DNA of 64,000 bases from CAYYYG01 sp964591375. GTDB taxonomy: Bacteria; Patescibacteriota; Microgenomatia; UBA1406; GWC2-37-13. The stretch covers positions 1 to 64,000 of the forward strand of contig CAZQAU010000004.1 of the NCBI GenBank assembly GCA_964591375.1, written 5' to 3'. The translations under genes and the position numbers were made by a program. This document shows positions 1 through 8,763 of the stretch, piece after piece; within the stretch, counting starts at the first letter, position 1; the number at the start of each line of letters is the position of its first letter. The notes under the pieces were generated by a model. The model did not search any database. It was given only the letters and a program-made list of their open reading frames with translations, and was not told where the DNA came from.

Positions 1-63
1 TCACTTCATGGCAAGAAGTTTATTAATTGGTACAATGTAGATATACAATTTGTATTGTAAATT

Positions 64-1179
64 ATGGCAATAAAAACAAAAGCAGTAATATATTTAAGAA
101 GAGACGGTATTGACTACTTTGTTTCAGATCGTCCTGATTTGCTGCATCTTGAATTTTCTTCGGGAGCGGTAGCGGATGTCGAAATAATTAATCGTGAACA
201 GCTCGTAACAGCATTGGATAATTTTATTATTACTAATAAACTGGCACCTAGTCGGCTGACAGTTCTTTTATCAGATGCAGTTCTTTTTCAAAAGGATATT
301 CCCATTACTACTGATGTTGAAACGGAAGCGCAGATAAAAGCATTTATTAGTAATGTTCCATTTGAACATGTGGGATCCATCACGATCGTTATTGATAAAA
401 ACAAGCGAGTTATTGCTACTAATTGCGATTTATATAGCATTATACAAACGATTTTTGAAAAACATAATTTTCAAGTGGCTGTTATAGCAGTTCCCGTGTC
501 TTTTGAAAAAAATTTTGTTGTTGGCGATCATATAACGGTAGATCAGGCACACGTGATTCTTCAAAAAATGGACACTCTTAAGCCGACGGATAATTTTTTG
601 GAACAATCAAAACAAATAGTGGATAATAGAACTACCTTTGTGCCCGCAGCTACTCCCAAGAAAAAGCCGGCTAAATCAACATTGCCATTATTATTGCCTT
701 TATTTGGAGTATTGTTAGCAATTTTGGGAGTTGTTTACTACATGCAGACAAAACAAAACGTTAATCCTGTTGCACAGGCAGTACAAAGTACACCTCCACC
801 TGCTATACCAACGGAAATCCCTACTGTTCTACCTTCTCCAACAATTAGTACAGAATCGGTTATTGCCGCCAACAAAGAAATTAAGATACAGATTCTGAAT
901 GGTTCCGGTATTGTGGGACAAGCGGAAAATGGGAGGAAACAGTTGAGTACGTTAGGTTTTGAAAATGTTGTTACAGGCAATGCTCCGGGTAGCGCTACTA
1001 AAACACTGCTCATATTTAAACAGTCTGTTCCTGAAGAAGTCAGGGCTGTAATAGTAACTGAACTGCAAAAGACATATCAGGAAATATCTACACAGGAAAC
1101 AAATGATTCAGAGTATGATGTCCTCATTACTTTAGGTAGTATTCTAAACGCTCTCTCACCAACCATCTCTACCAATTAA
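64..1179 (+). CDS. Membrane-anchored protein with C-terminal LytR_C-like domain
   Basis: A 371-residue protein of unknown exact role. Residues 1-200 are a soluble, beta-rich cytoplasmic part, faintly reminiscent of the SHS2/PilM-type folds of pilus assembly proteins (weak resemblance only). One membrane segment lies near residues 207-227, followed by a Pro/Thr linker and, from about residue 275, a domain starting IKIQILNGSGIVGQA, which is typical of the LytR_C family found outside the membrane in cell-envelope proteins. The pseudopilin gene downstream fits a role at the cell surface. The start ATG is preceded by TATTGT ending 5 nt upstream, in the leaderless style of this genome. Confidence 0.75.
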   Translation: MAIKTKAVIYLRRDGIDYFVSDRPDLLHLEFSSGAVADVEIINREQLVTALDNFIITNKLAPSRLTVLLSDAVLFQKDIPITTDVETEAQIKAFISNVPFEHVGSITIVIDKNKRVIATNCDLYSIIQTIFEKHNFQVAVIAVPVSFEKNFVVGDHITVDQAHVILQKMDTLKPTDNFLEQSKQIVDNRTTFVPAATPKKKPAKSTLPLLLPLFGVLLAILGVVYYMQTKQNVNPVAQAVQSTPPPAIPTEIPTVLPSPTISTESVIAANKEIKIQILNGSGIVGQAENGRKQLSTLGFENVVTGNAPGSATKTLLIFKQSVPEEVRAVIVTELQKTYQEISTQETNDSEYDVLITLGSILNALSPTISTN

Positions 1180-1295
1180 TATATCTAATGATACTTTTTG
1201 TTTATAGATCGTTATATAAACATGGTCATAATTTGTGATATGTAGATTTTGCATACGGACTGCTACTAACTTCTCTATTGATTTGTAGGATCCTC

Positions 1296-1324
1296 TTGAC
1301 AAACCTTCTAAACTTATATAGGCT
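1296..1324 (+). promoter_or_regulatory. Promoter of the pseudopilin gene
   Basis: TTGACA at 1296-1301, a 17-nt spacer and TAGGCT at 1319-1324 form a sigma-70-type promoter. It would give a leader of about 30 nt, longer than for most genes in the window. TATAGG two bases earlier is an alternative -10. Confidence 0.55.
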
Positions 1325-1359
1325 TAAAATTAATATTAAAAAGTTTTATACAACCACCT

Positions 1360-1821
1360 ATGAAAAAACTCATGGCTCGAGGTTTCACACTGATCGAGCT
1401 TCTTGTTGTTATCGGCATCTTAGCCGTATTATTAGCAATTACCTTGGTTGCTATCAACCCAGCTCGACAATTCTCTCAGTCAAATAACACCAAGAGATCG
1501 AGTGATGTAAACGCCATCTTAAATGCTATTAATCAATATCAAGCCGACAACAAAGGCTCATTGCCAACAGGTATACCAACAGGCACAGCCGGTGTTGTTA
1601 TTGGTAATGGTTCCGGACAGGTTGATATCTGTGCTGCACTTGTTACACGATATCTAGCCGCACTTCCCGTTGATCCATTGACAAATAATGGTGCCGCTGT
1701 AACTGATTGTACAGGCAACTATAACACCAACTACACTGTTGTTCAAAGTGGAAACGACAACAGAATTACTGTCGCAGCTCCAGCAGCTGAGTTGAGTGCA
1801 AGTATCTCGGTAACTAGATAA
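1360..1821 (+). CDS. Type IV pilin / pseudopilin
   Basis: A 153-residue prepilin-like protein. The N-terminus MKKLMARGFTLIELLVVIG has a short basic leader, the Gly-Phe prepilin peptidase cleavage site after residue 8, Glu at mature position 5, and the hydrophobic helix that packs pilin subunits together. The rest is a small globular head with a possible disulfide pair (two Cys in the second half). It is probably a major or minor subunit of the type IV pilus whose motor (pilB) and platform (pilC) lie at 23.6-26.4 kb. It has its own promoter at 1296-1324 and a strong terminator right after it, so it is a single-gene unit. Major versus minor pilin cannot be told from sequence. Confidence 0.9.
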   Translation: MKKLMARGFTLIELLVVIGILAVLLAITLVAINPARQFSQSNNTKRSSDVNAILNAINQYQADNKGSLPTGIPTGTAGVVIGNGSGQVDICAALVTRYLAALPVDPLTNNGAAVTDCTGNYNTNYTVVQSGNDNRITVAAPAAELSASISVTR

Positions 1822-1839
1822 TAACTTTTATTATCCCAG

Positions 1840-1875
1840 CTCCGTCCGGCGGTATGCCGGCCGGAGTTTTTTTTT
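1840..1875 (+). terminator. Rho-independent terminator after the pilin gene
   Basis: An 11-bp GC-rich stem (CTCCGTCCGGC / GCCGGCCGGAG, one mismatch) with a 5-nt loop, followed by nine T residues. It lies 19 nt after the pilin stop codon. Confidence 0.9.
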
Positions 1876-1885
1876 GGTTTAAAAC

Positions 1886-1914
1886 TTGACTCATCTCCCA
1901 ATCGATGGTACGAT
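1886..1914 (+). promoter_or_regulatory. Promoter of response regulator gene
   Basis: TTGACT (1886-1891), exactly 17 nt, then TACGAT (1909-1914) preceded by TGG (extended -10). The ATG follows 9 nt after the -10, so the transcript would begin at or within about 2 nt of the start codon. This is the clearest complete example of the leaderless arrangement. Confidence 0.8.
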
Positions 1915-1923
1915 CTATTTGTT

Positions 1924-2298
1924 ATGTCAGACAAAAAAATATTAATTGTAGAAGATGATTTATTTTTGCGTGAGCTGTATAGCGACTTGCTGTCATCAAA
2001 TAACTTGAATTTTGAAGCAGCTGCCGATGGTAAAGAGGCATATGAAAAGATGCAAAAGGGAGATTGGGATTTGGTTTTACTAGATATGAACTTGCCAGAA
2101 ATGACCGGGTTGGAAGTTCTAAAAAAAATTCTTGCTTTACCAGTCCAACCACAAATAAAAAAAATAATTTTTTTAACAAACATGGAAGAAGGTCCAATTC
2201 TTGATGAAGTTAAAAAATTAGGATATGAATATCTGACTAAAAGCGACTTGTCTCCCGATCAATTCTTGGCTCAAATACAAACATATCTTCAGAAATAA
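1924..2298 (+). CDS. Single-domain response regulator (CheY-like)
   Basis: A 124-residue receiver domain with no output domain. The acidic pair in ILIVEDDLFLRE, the phospho-acceptor Asp in VLLDMNLPEMTG (about residue 54), the Thr in FLTN and the Lys in YLTKSDL are all in place, so it should be phosphorylatable. It presumably works by protein-protein contact, like CheY. No kinase adjoins it; the only histidine kinase in the window is at 59.3-61.6 kb. The transcript is probably leaderless. It lies between the pilin and a secretion-type ATPase, which suggests, but does not prove, a role in controlling surface machinery. Confidence 0.9.
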   Translation: MSDKKILIVEDDLFLRELYSDLLSSNNLNFEAAADGKEAYEKMQKGDWDLVLLDMNLPEMTGLEVLKKILALPVQPQIKKIIFLTNMEEGPILDEVKKLGYEYLTKSDLSPDQFLAQIQTYLQK

Positions 2299-2325
2299 CG
2301 TGGTAAACTAAAGTATAATTTGTCT

Positions 2326-4683
2326 ATGGATGCAATTAATTCTTCACTGCTTACGGATACTTTGATTCGACTTTTTTTAGTAATACTAGCTATTATTCTT
2401 TCTTCATTTATTACAACAGCTCTTGTATATTTTTTGATAATCTACAATCGACTCAAAAAAAGAGAACAGCTATCACTCGAAATGATTACGCTTGAGGTTA
2501 AGCTTTCCAAAGACAATGAAATAAAGATTGACGCAGCCGAACAGATGTTTTCCGCTTTTAGTTCTTTGAAAAAATCTGGATGGCTAACTTCTATAATGGA
2601 ACTGGAAGATGTTTTGGCTTTTGAAATTGTAGGTAAAAGAGCTGAAATTCGCTTTTATGTTTCCGCTCCTGCACGATTAGTAGACTTGGTCGAAAAGACC
2701 ATCTATGGGTATTATCCATCCGCTGATATTAAAAAAGTGGAAGAACCGAATATCTTTACTGAAGATGGTAAAGTCGCTTATGGCTTTTTGGTACAAAAAC
2801 GCTCTTCATATATGCCCATTAAAGTATATAAAGATCTGCCCACAGATCCTTTAGCTTCGCTTACATCCGCGTTATCAAAAATGAGCGATGGAGAAGGCGC
2901 GGTTATCCAGTTTTTGATTCGTCCGGGATCAGGAAAAACAGCTAGTATTGGCAAGGATTTTGTTGCTACCACAAAAAGAAATGAAGCCAATCCGGAAAAA
3001 GCCACTTTTAAAACAGATCCTAAAGTATTGGAACGAATAGACGAAAAGAACTCAAAGCCAAACTTTGAAACTATGATTAGATTGGTAGTCTCAGCGAGAA
3101 CTGAAGAGATGGCTAATATTCATTTGCGTAATTTGAAAGCGTCTTTTGCACAGTTCAACACAGATTCCAACCGCCTTTCTACAGGGGGAATATTGGTTAA
3201 AGGTGGTTTTATGACAAATTTTATTTATAAATTTTTTCCGATTTTTGAACCGCCTTTTTATAAAACAGTTAATACGTTTTCGACAGAAGAGTTGGCTACC
3301 TTATTTCATTTCCCCAATAAAACGATTGAAACGCCTCATGTTCAGTGGCTAAAAGCAAAGACAGGTCCGGTACCGGCTGATGTGCCACAGTCGGGGGGTA
3401 CTTTTGTCGGATATGGATACCATCGTGGTATTAAACGACCGGTAGCGATTGGTTTTGAAGATCGTCGCCGACACGTTTACATTATTGGAAAAACAGGTAC
3501 AGGAAAATCACAGTTACTGATTGAGATGATAAAACAGGATATTAGAGCAGGACATGGTGTCTGTGTAATCGACCCTCACGGAGATTTAATTGATGAAACT
3601 TTACGTTATATTCCCCCGACACGCGCAGAAGATGTGATTTATTTTGATCCGTCAGATACTGAGCGTCCAATGGGACTTAATTTACTCGAAGCTTACAGTG
3701 AGGAACAAAAACACTTTATGACAACCGCCATTATAAACCTGATGTATAAACTGTATGATCCTCAGCGCACCGGTATAATAGGACCGCGCTTTGAGCACGC
3801 AGTACGAAACGCTATGTTATCTGTTATGTCCGAGCCTGGGAGTACATTTATTGAAATTGTGCGTATTCTAACAGATCAAAAATATGTGCAGGAATTATTG
3901 CCAAAGATTCAGGACCCGATTGTACGACGATATTGGACCGACCAGATAGCGCAGACATCCGACTTTCACAAATCAGAGGTTTTGGATTACATCGTTTCGA
4001 AGTTTGGACGTTTCGTTACCAATAAGACAATGCGTAATATCATCGGGCAATCTAAATCGGCGTTTGATTTCCGTAATGTCATGGATGAAGGTAAGATTTT
4101 GCTCATTAATTTGTCAAAAGGAAAATTGGGTGAAGAAAATTCTAGTTTCTTAGGCTTGGTGCTCATCCCAAAAATTCTCGTGGCTGCCATGAGCCGTCAG
4201 GAGATTCCGGAACCACAACGACGTGATTTCTTCTTGTATGTAGACGAGTTCCAGAATTTTGCGACGCCCGACTTTGCAACCATATTATCTGAAGCTCGTA
4301 AGTATCGTCTCAACCTGACAGTCGCCAACCAGTTTATTGGACAGATGGATGAAGAAGTTAAGAATGCTATTTTTGGTAATGTTGGAACCATGATGTCTTT
4401 CCGTGTGGGTGTTACTGATGCTTCTTACTTACAGCGTGAGTTTCAACCAACTTTTACCGAATCGGATTTGATTAATGTAGAAAAATTCCATATTTACATG
4501 AAGACCATTGTAGAAAACGAACCCGTTCCTCCATTCTCTGTTGATGTAACCAAAGACATTAATAAAGTAAGAGCGGAAGCTAATGAGAAAATTGCCCAGG
4601 CAGTCATACAACTTTCCCGATTAAAGTTTGGTCGACCACGTGATCTTGTTGAGGCAGAAATCAGCCAGCGAGCCAAATTATGA
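2326..4683 (+). CDS. TraG/VirD4-like type IV secretion ATPase
   Basis: A 785-residue membrane-bound ATPase. An N-terminal hydrophobic segment (about residues 8-35) is followed by a long soluble region with no clear family name and then a RecA-like motor with Walker A IIGKTGTGKS (about residues 385-395) and Walker B FLYVDEFQN (about 635-643). The sequence following Walker A (VCVIDPHGD) is typical of DUF87/TraD-AAD DNA-pumping or coupling ATPases. Members of this group are common in CPR genomes without a full conjugation system, so the substrate (DNA or protein) is open. TATAAT ends 6 nt before ATG 2326; an upstream in-frame TTG at 2320 would lie inside the promoter and is rejected as the start. 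Confidence 0.85.
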   Translation: MDAINSSLLTDTLIRLFLVILAIILSSFITTALVYFLIIYNRLKKREQLSLEMITLEVKLSKDNEIKIDAAEQMFSAFSSLKKSGWLTSIMELEDVLAFEIVGKRAEIRFYVSAPARLVDLVEKTIYGYYPSADIKKVEEPNIFTEDGKVAYGFLVQKRSSYMPIKVYKDLPTDPLASLTSALSKMSDGEGAVIQFLIRPGSGKTASIGKDFVATTKRNEANPEKATFKTDPKVLERIDEKNSKPNFETMIRLVVSARTEEMANIHLRNLKASFAQFNTDSNRLSTGGILVKGGFMTNFIYKFFPIFEPPFYKTVNTFSTEELATLFHFPNKTIETPHVQWLKAKTGPVPADVPQSGGTFVGYGYHRGIKRPVAIGFEDRRRHVYIIGKTGTGKSQLLIEMIKQDIRAGHGVCVIDPHGDLIDETLRYIPPTRAEDVIYFDPSDTERPMGLNLLEAYSEEQKHFMTTAIINLMYKLYDPQRTGIIGPRFEHAVRNAMLSVMSEPGSTFIEIVRILTDQKYVQELLPKIQDPIVRRYWTDQIAQTSDFHKSEVLDYIVSKFGRFVTNKTMRNIIGQSKSAFDFRNVMDEGKILLINLSKGKLGEENSSFLGLVLIPKILVAAMSRQEIPEPQRRDFFLYVDEFQNFATPDFATILSEARKYRLNLTVANQFIGQMDEEVKNAIFGNVGTMMSFRVGVTDASYLQREFQPTFTESDLINVEKFHIYMKTIVENEPVPPFSVDVTKDINKVRAEANEKIAQAVIQLSRLKFGRPRDLVEAEISQRAKL

Positions 4684-4698
4684 TACAATGTAAGTCCT

Positions 4699-5433
4699 AT
4701 GATAAGATCTTACATGACACAACTCATCCTGAAACAAGAGTTAGCCCCTGCTATCTATAGATTTAGATTTCGTCCAGAGCCAGGAGTATTTGTGCAGTTC
4801 ACCGCTGGTCAGTATATGATACTTATGGTGCCACAGACAGATGGACAGTATGCCCGCCGTCTTTATTCTATACTCACTCCCCCCTCACAAAAAAAATATT
4901 TTGATATCGTGGTCGAGATTATTCCCCATGGTGTTGCATCCAATTACTTAATGCAAATTAAAGAACACGACCAAATTTTTTTCCAGGGACCAGCCGGAGT
5001 ATTTACTCTTAAAAAAACTCAGAAGCCGAAAGTTTTTCTGGCAACCGGCACGGGAATTGTTCCGATGATGAGTATTCTGGATACTCAGTTCACAGAAAAT
5101 CCGGACCATGACACAACACTCTTCTGGGGATTACCCTACTATAAAGAGCTCTATCTGTTTGATGAACTGAAAAATATGTCTTTAAAACATTCTCATTTTC
5201 ATCTGAAAATTTGTCTTTCCAGAGAGAAGGATCTGTCTATGATTCCAGAAGAGGACAGAAAATATTTCAGCATAGGAAGAATCACACAGGCGGTCGATTT
5301 ACAAGCAACATATGAAGATATAATACATAACGATTACTATGTGTGTGGTGGGCGTGAGGTAGTTGAGTCTGTGCGTCAATATTTATATACAAAAAATATT
5401 GCTAAAGAGGCAGTTCATTTTGAAAAATTTTAA
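4699..5433 (+). CDS. FAD/NAD(P)-binding oxidoreductase, ferredoxin reductase family
   Basis: A 244-residue flavoprotein reductase. The RRLYSIL segment (about residues 53-59) matches the RxYS flavin-binding motif, GTGIVPMMS (about 116-124) is the NAD(P) pyrophosphate-binding loop, and YVCGGREVV near the C-terminus matches the conserved CGG/CGP element of the family. No cysteine cluster for a 2Fe-2S centre is attached, so its electron acceptor must be a separate protein. TACAAT overlaps the upstream stop codon and ends 9 nt before the ATG. The NUDIX gene follows after 4 nt, probably on the same transcript. Confidence 0.85.
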   Translation: MIRSYMTQLILKQELAPAIYRFRFRPEPGVFVQFTAGQYMILMVPQTDGQYARRLYSILTPPSQKKYFDIVVEIIPHGVASNYLMQIKEHDQIFFQGPAGVFTLKKTQKPKVFLATGTGIVPMMSILDTQFTENPDHDTTLFWGLPYYKELYLFDELKNMSLKHSHFHLKICLSREKDLSMIPEEDRKYFSIGRITQAVDLQATYEDIIHNDYYVCGGREVVESVRQYLYTKNIAKEAVHFEKF

Positions 5434-5437
5434 TGAT

Positions 5438-5872
5438 ATGAATAGTCGTAATACACAAAAAACAATACAACCGGATACTATCGTGGGAGGTAAGGCCGTG
5501 GTTTATGACAAAAAGGGTAGGATATTAATTATGCGCCGATCTGAAATGAGTGCGGTCAATCCTGGAATGTGGGATTTTCCCGGCGGAAAACTGGAGATTG
5601 GCGAAGACCCACGGGAAGGCGTTAAACGCGAGATCATTGAGGAAACAGGATTGAAACCATACAAAGTCGAACCACTTGATGTGGTTTCTTTTTTCAATAC
5701 AAATAAGCAGTTTGTTGTGGTGGTAGGATATAGCGCGTATGTGAGATCCAACCAAGTGACATTAAGTTTGGAGCATGATCAGTATATGTGGGTTACGGAA
5801 CAAGAAGCCGTCAAAATTCCTTTACCGCAAAGACATCTACGTTTTTTGAAGCGTGCTCGCTTATCTTCCTAA
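5438..5872 (+). CDS. NUDIX hydrolase
   Basis: A 144-residue NUDIX protein. The NUDIX box begins at GGKLEIGEDPREGVKREI and continues with the catalytic REIIEETG core, complete with the Glu residues that bind Mg2+. The N-terminal strand (KAVVYDKKGRILIMRR) resembles nucleotide-cleaning members, but the substrate cannot be read from sequence. Start chosen at ATG 5438, 4 nt after the stop of the reductase gene; longer frames start inside that gene. The 3' end overlaps the convergent RNase H gene by 12 bp. Confidence 0.88.
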   Translation: MNSRNTQKTIQPDTIVGGKAVVYDKKGRILIMRRSEMSAVNPGMWDFPGGKLEIGEDPREGVKREIIEETGLKPYKVEPLDVVSFFNTNKQFVVVVGYSAYVRSNQVTLSLEHDQYMWVTEQEAVKIPLPQRHLRFLKRARLSS

Positions 5873-6268
5873 CGCTTTTTTGACAAGGGAATCGGCCAGT
5901 TTGTTTTTTTCACGTAGTACATGGGTATATCGAATCGGAATAGCCAGTTCCATCTCTAAAGATTTTATGGCGAGTACTTTCATCTGGAGTTCTCCATTTT
6001 TTACTTTATACAAACCATTCAGTTGTTTAATCATTAATTCGGAGTCGGCGTAGACGAATATCTGGTCAATTACATGAGATCTTTTATACTCCTTGAGTTT
6101 TTCCAAAGCTTTGATAAGACCTGTGTATTCAGCTATATTATTTGTCGCGATCCCGATAGGTACACCGATCTGATACTCTAATCTATCGTCAAAATATATG
6201 ACAAAAGCATATGCTGCCTGACCAGGATTGTTTAGAGAGCCGCCATCAGTGTAGATTGTACAGTTCAT
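5861..6268 (-). CDS. Ribonuclease HI family protein
   Basis: A 135-residue RNase H-fold protein that would cut the RNA strand of RNA-DNA hybrids. The four acidic positions are visible: Asp in IYTDGGS, Glu in NNIAEYTGL, Asp in YADSELM and Asp in KNKLADSL. The protein is short and lacks the basic protrusion of Escherichia coli RnhA, like many archaeal and CPR members. TATAAT ends 6 nt before the ATG, with no Shine-Dalgarno, so the transcript is probably leaderless. Its 3' end overlaps the NUDIX gene by 12 bp on the other strand. Confidence 0.88.
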   Translation of the reverse strand: MNCTIYTDGGSLNNPGQAAYAFVIYFDDRLEYQIGVPIGIATNNIAEYTGLIKALEKLKEYKRSHVIDQIFVYADSELMIKQLNGLYKVKNGELQMKVLAIKSLEMELAIPIRYTHVLREKNKLADSLVKKALGR

Positions 6269-6325
6269 TATGTAATTATACTGCCAGATCCTCTTAGTAT
6301 AAAGGAGTATAATTCCTATTACGTA

Positions 6326-6862
6326 ATGGATACTAAAAATATTAATTTAAAATACGTTTTGTGTTTTGTAATAAAATAAGAAAAAGTTTTGTTATTACGC
6401 CGTTATAAAGAACCGTGGAAAGGTAAGTGGAATGGTGTCGGGGGCAAGATAAATTCGGGAGAAAATCCACGTGAGACGGTTTATCGTGAGGTTGCAGAAG
6501 AGACAGGCATAGATCTTATGCAAGCAAAGGACGTGAGATTTACCGGGATTGTAACCTGGGATGCCATTGCGGAATCGAACGTAGTAGATACGATGATGTA
6601 TGGTATGTATGTATATATTGCAGAGCTTTCTTCGCGACAAATAATCTGGAACGAACCACGAAATATGAAAGAAGGTATATTAGCATGGAAGTCACTTAAG
6701 TGGTCGGTCGATAAAGATAATAAGAGGATCGCCGATAACGTCCCACATTTTTTACAGGGCATGCTGGATAGTGTCGTTGCGCAGTATCATTGTAATTTTG
6801 AAGAGACTTTTTTTAAAAGCATAACCCAAAAAAATCTTCCTTCAGAATATCTGGGTTTATAG
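6326..6862 (+). pseudogene. NUDIX hydrolase (MTH1-like) with in-frame stop at codon 18
   Basis: ATG 6326 opens a frame MDTKNINLKYVLCFVIK, meets TAA at 6377-6379, and continues in the same frame as EKVLLLRRYKEPWKGKWNG with a full NUDIX box (GGKINSGENPRETVYREV then AEETG). The part before the stop is the expected first strand of an 8-oxo-dGTPase-type NUDIX protein, so the stop interrupts a real gene. One base change (TAA from AAA, CAA or GAA) would restore it. TATAAT at 6308-6313 precedes ATG 6326. A start at TTG 6389 would give 157 residues without the first strand. The cause may be a consensus error, a true nonsense mutation, or readthrough. The last 6 bases overlap the recombinase gene. Confidence 0.75.
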
Positions 6863-7717
6863 TTGTCCGAGTTTTTCTTTTCTTTCAGTTTCTTCTTTAA
6901 CGAGATTTAAGAATCGTTCTGTAGAAGATAAACGTCGGTGTCCGACGACCCGGGCTATATACTCTAAAGATGCACCACGCATGAGCTGATGAGCTATAAA
7001 AGTATTGCGGAGATCATTAACAGTAGCATTTTCGATTTCAACTTCACGGAAACAACGATCAATTATCTGACGAATATTTCTGATAAGAAGCGGATGACCA
7101 TTACGAGTAATGAAAACATGATCGTCGTTGAGATTAGGGCGAATTTTAAGATAGTCTTCAAGCGATTTTTTAGCAGCTTTATTTAACGGAACATCACGTT
7201 CAATATTTTTTCCGTAAGGTCGAATATGCAATGTCTCTTCTTTTATGTCGGGAATACGAAGTTCAGCTAATTCACCGATTTTAATGCCTGTCTGTAGTAA
7301 TAATTCGACCAAAGCATATGTTCGGGCATCTTCCTTAGCCAAATCTCGTAAAGCTCGATATTCAAGTTTACTTAAGATTCGAGGTGGCGTTTGAGCGTAT
7401 TTAGGGTGAGATATATCTAGTGATGGATTCGTTTCGATTAAATTTTGGTTCTTTAAATCGCGGAAAAAGGTGCGAATAGAGTTGAGCTTGCGTGAAGCTG
7501 ATTTTTTTGTATAGTTTTCGGTAATGAGCTTATTTATAAAGGCCTCAATATCGTCTTTTTTGATTTCCCGAATGTCATTTTTTTCTCGGGTTGTCAAAAA
7601 GCCAATAAACTGTTCCAAGTCCTTTTTGTACGCTACAATAGTGTGTTGTGATTTATCTTGCCCCTTGAGATGGCTAATAAAAGCCTCAAGAAGCGAGGGT
7701 AGAAAGTATTGATCCAT
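6857..7717 (-). CDS. Tyrosine recombinase, XerC/XerD-like
   Basis: A 286-residue site-specific recombinase. The N-terminal SAM-like core-binding domain (HTIVAYKKDLEQFIGFL) is followed by the catalytic domain, where the first conserved Arg stands as Lys in LLLQTGIKIGEL, a common substitution in CPR Xer proteins. The HxLR-type box reads NDLRNTFIAHQL, so the usual His is replaced by Asn, and the second box is GHRRLSSTERFL with Tyr replaced by Phe at the expected nucleophile position. These changes make catalysis uncertain. The start MDQYF is preferred over an in-frame ATG seven codons earlier, because TATTAT ends 9 nt before it. Convergent with the NUDIX gene; the two stop codons abut (TTATAG). 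Confidence 0.8.
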   Translation of the reverse strand: MDQYFLPSLLEAFISHLKGQDKSQHTIVAYKKDLEQFIGFLTTREKNDIREIKKDDIEAFINKLITENYTKKSASRKLNSIRTFFRDLKNQNLIETNPSLDISHPKYAQTPPRILSKLEYRALRDLAKEDARTYALVELLLQTGIKIGELAELRIPDIKEETLHIRPYGKNIERDVPLNKAAKKSLEDYLKIRPNLNDDHVFITRNGHPLLIRNIRQIIDRCFREVEIENATVNDLRNTFIAHQLMRGASLEYIARVVGHRRLSSTERFLNLVKEETERKEKLGQL

Positions 7718-7943
7718 AATAAACCTATAATATATCATACTAAGATCAAACTTGCAAGGGGCAAATAGTATGTGTATAAGATATAGTTTAGCCTAAAAGG
7801 ATAGAAATAAGCCCTAATAGATACACTTTGTGCGGGAAATATCCGGATAATATAATACTATGGGACCATTTATCTTTACCCTTTACTTTTATGTGTGAAG
7901 TGTTTAGAATGAATGAGCTTATTACTATTTATACAATATATAT

Positions 7944-8267
7944 ATGGCAGTTACTCATCTCACCCGTGATACGTTCCAAAAGGAAGTCATAGATTACAAA
8001 GGCATAGTTTTTGTGGATTTTTATGCCGAATGGTGTGGTCCATGCAAAATGACCTCTCCTATCATTGATGCTTTAGCGGAAGAAATGAAGGATGTTAAAT
8101 TTGTAAAAGTTGATGTTGATGAAAGTCAGGAATTAGCCGCGCAATACTCTGTGTTTTCTATTCCTACATTCTATATTTTTAAAGATGGCACGCCAGCCAA
8201 CCAGTTTGTGGGTGCTATGGGAAAAGAAAAATTCATTGAAGAAATAAAAAAAGTTACACACACCTAA
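7944..8267 (+). CDS. trxA: Thioredoxin
   Basis: A 107-residue thioredoxin of ordinary length. The active site AEWCGPCKM (about residues 29-37), the preceding VDFYAEW and the cis-proline in YSVFSIPTF are intact. It should reduce disulfides in the cytoplasm and may be the electron donor for the class II ribonucleotide reductase at 12.1-14.5 kb. TACAAT ends 6 nt before the ATG with no Shine-Dalgarno. The stop codon is 1 bp from that of the convergent gene. The 205 bp upstream hold no other recognisable gene. Confidence 0.95.
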   Translation: MAVTHLTRDTFQKEVIDYKGIVFVDFYAEWCGPCKMTSPIIDALAEEMKDVKFVKVDVDESQELAAQYSVFSIPTFYIFKDGTPANQFVGAMGKEKFIEEIKKVTHT

Positions 8268-8268
8268 G

Positions 8269-8730
8269 TTATCGACCCAAATCTTTTTTCACCAAGCGAA
8301 TAAAGTTTTTTATTATACTCTGATGGGCTGTTTTAATTGTTCCATGGGATTGGTCTATAATGTAGAGTGTTAATTCTCCCAACCAGCGCAAAGAATCGGT
8401 TAAAGGCGCCTGAAGTGCCACAGGAAGTTTTTTTTCTTCAAGAGGCAATTTTAGAGATTTATTTGACTTAAACGATGAATTTGCCTGAGTGCTAACACCA
8501 ATTTTTTTTAGATCCGGAGCTATTGTCGGAACATCTTTACGTATATCCACATGCATAGTTACCTGTGGATCCTGAACCTCATGTTCAATGACTTCTTGTA
8601 CTATCACCTCGGTTTGTTTGGCAGCAAATGGTTCCGATTCTTTGGAAGCACTAAATGAACCAGGTGTGGTTTTATGGGAGGGTTGATTTTTTATTAGATG
8701 ATTTATTGGTGAGGAGTTTGTTGTGGACAT
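8269..8730 (-). CDS. Hypothetical protein, disordered N-terminus
   Basis: A 153-residue protein not recognised. Residues 1-100 are rich in Ser, Thr, Pro, Glu and Lys and look disordered; residues 105-153 form a likely helical tail (LRWLGELTLYIIDQSHG, then a basic end). There is no signal peptide. Support for it being real: TATAAT ends 6 nt before its ATG, in the pattern of its neighbours, and it fills the space exactly up to the thioredoxin stop codon. Confidence 0.6.
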   Translation of the reverse strand: MSTTNSSPINHLIKNQPSHKTTPGSFSASKESEPFAAKQTEVIVQEVIEHEVQDPQVTMHVDIRKDVPTIAPDLKKIGVSTQANSSFKSNKSLKLPLEEKKLPVALQAPLTDSLRWLGELTLYIIDQSHGTIKTAHQSIIKNFIRLVKKDLGR

Positions 8731-8763
8731 ATCTATATTATAGATAATTATTCTAGTATATCA

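Noticed and set aside
1743..2183. 146-residue frame antisense to the response regulator
   Set aside because: It crosses the pilin terminator and promoter and mirrors the receiver domain gene.
7860..7898. 12-codon frame MGPFIFTLYFYV after a TATAAT
   Set aside because: Too short, only 3 nt from the box, and no sign of conservation or a regulated gene in register.
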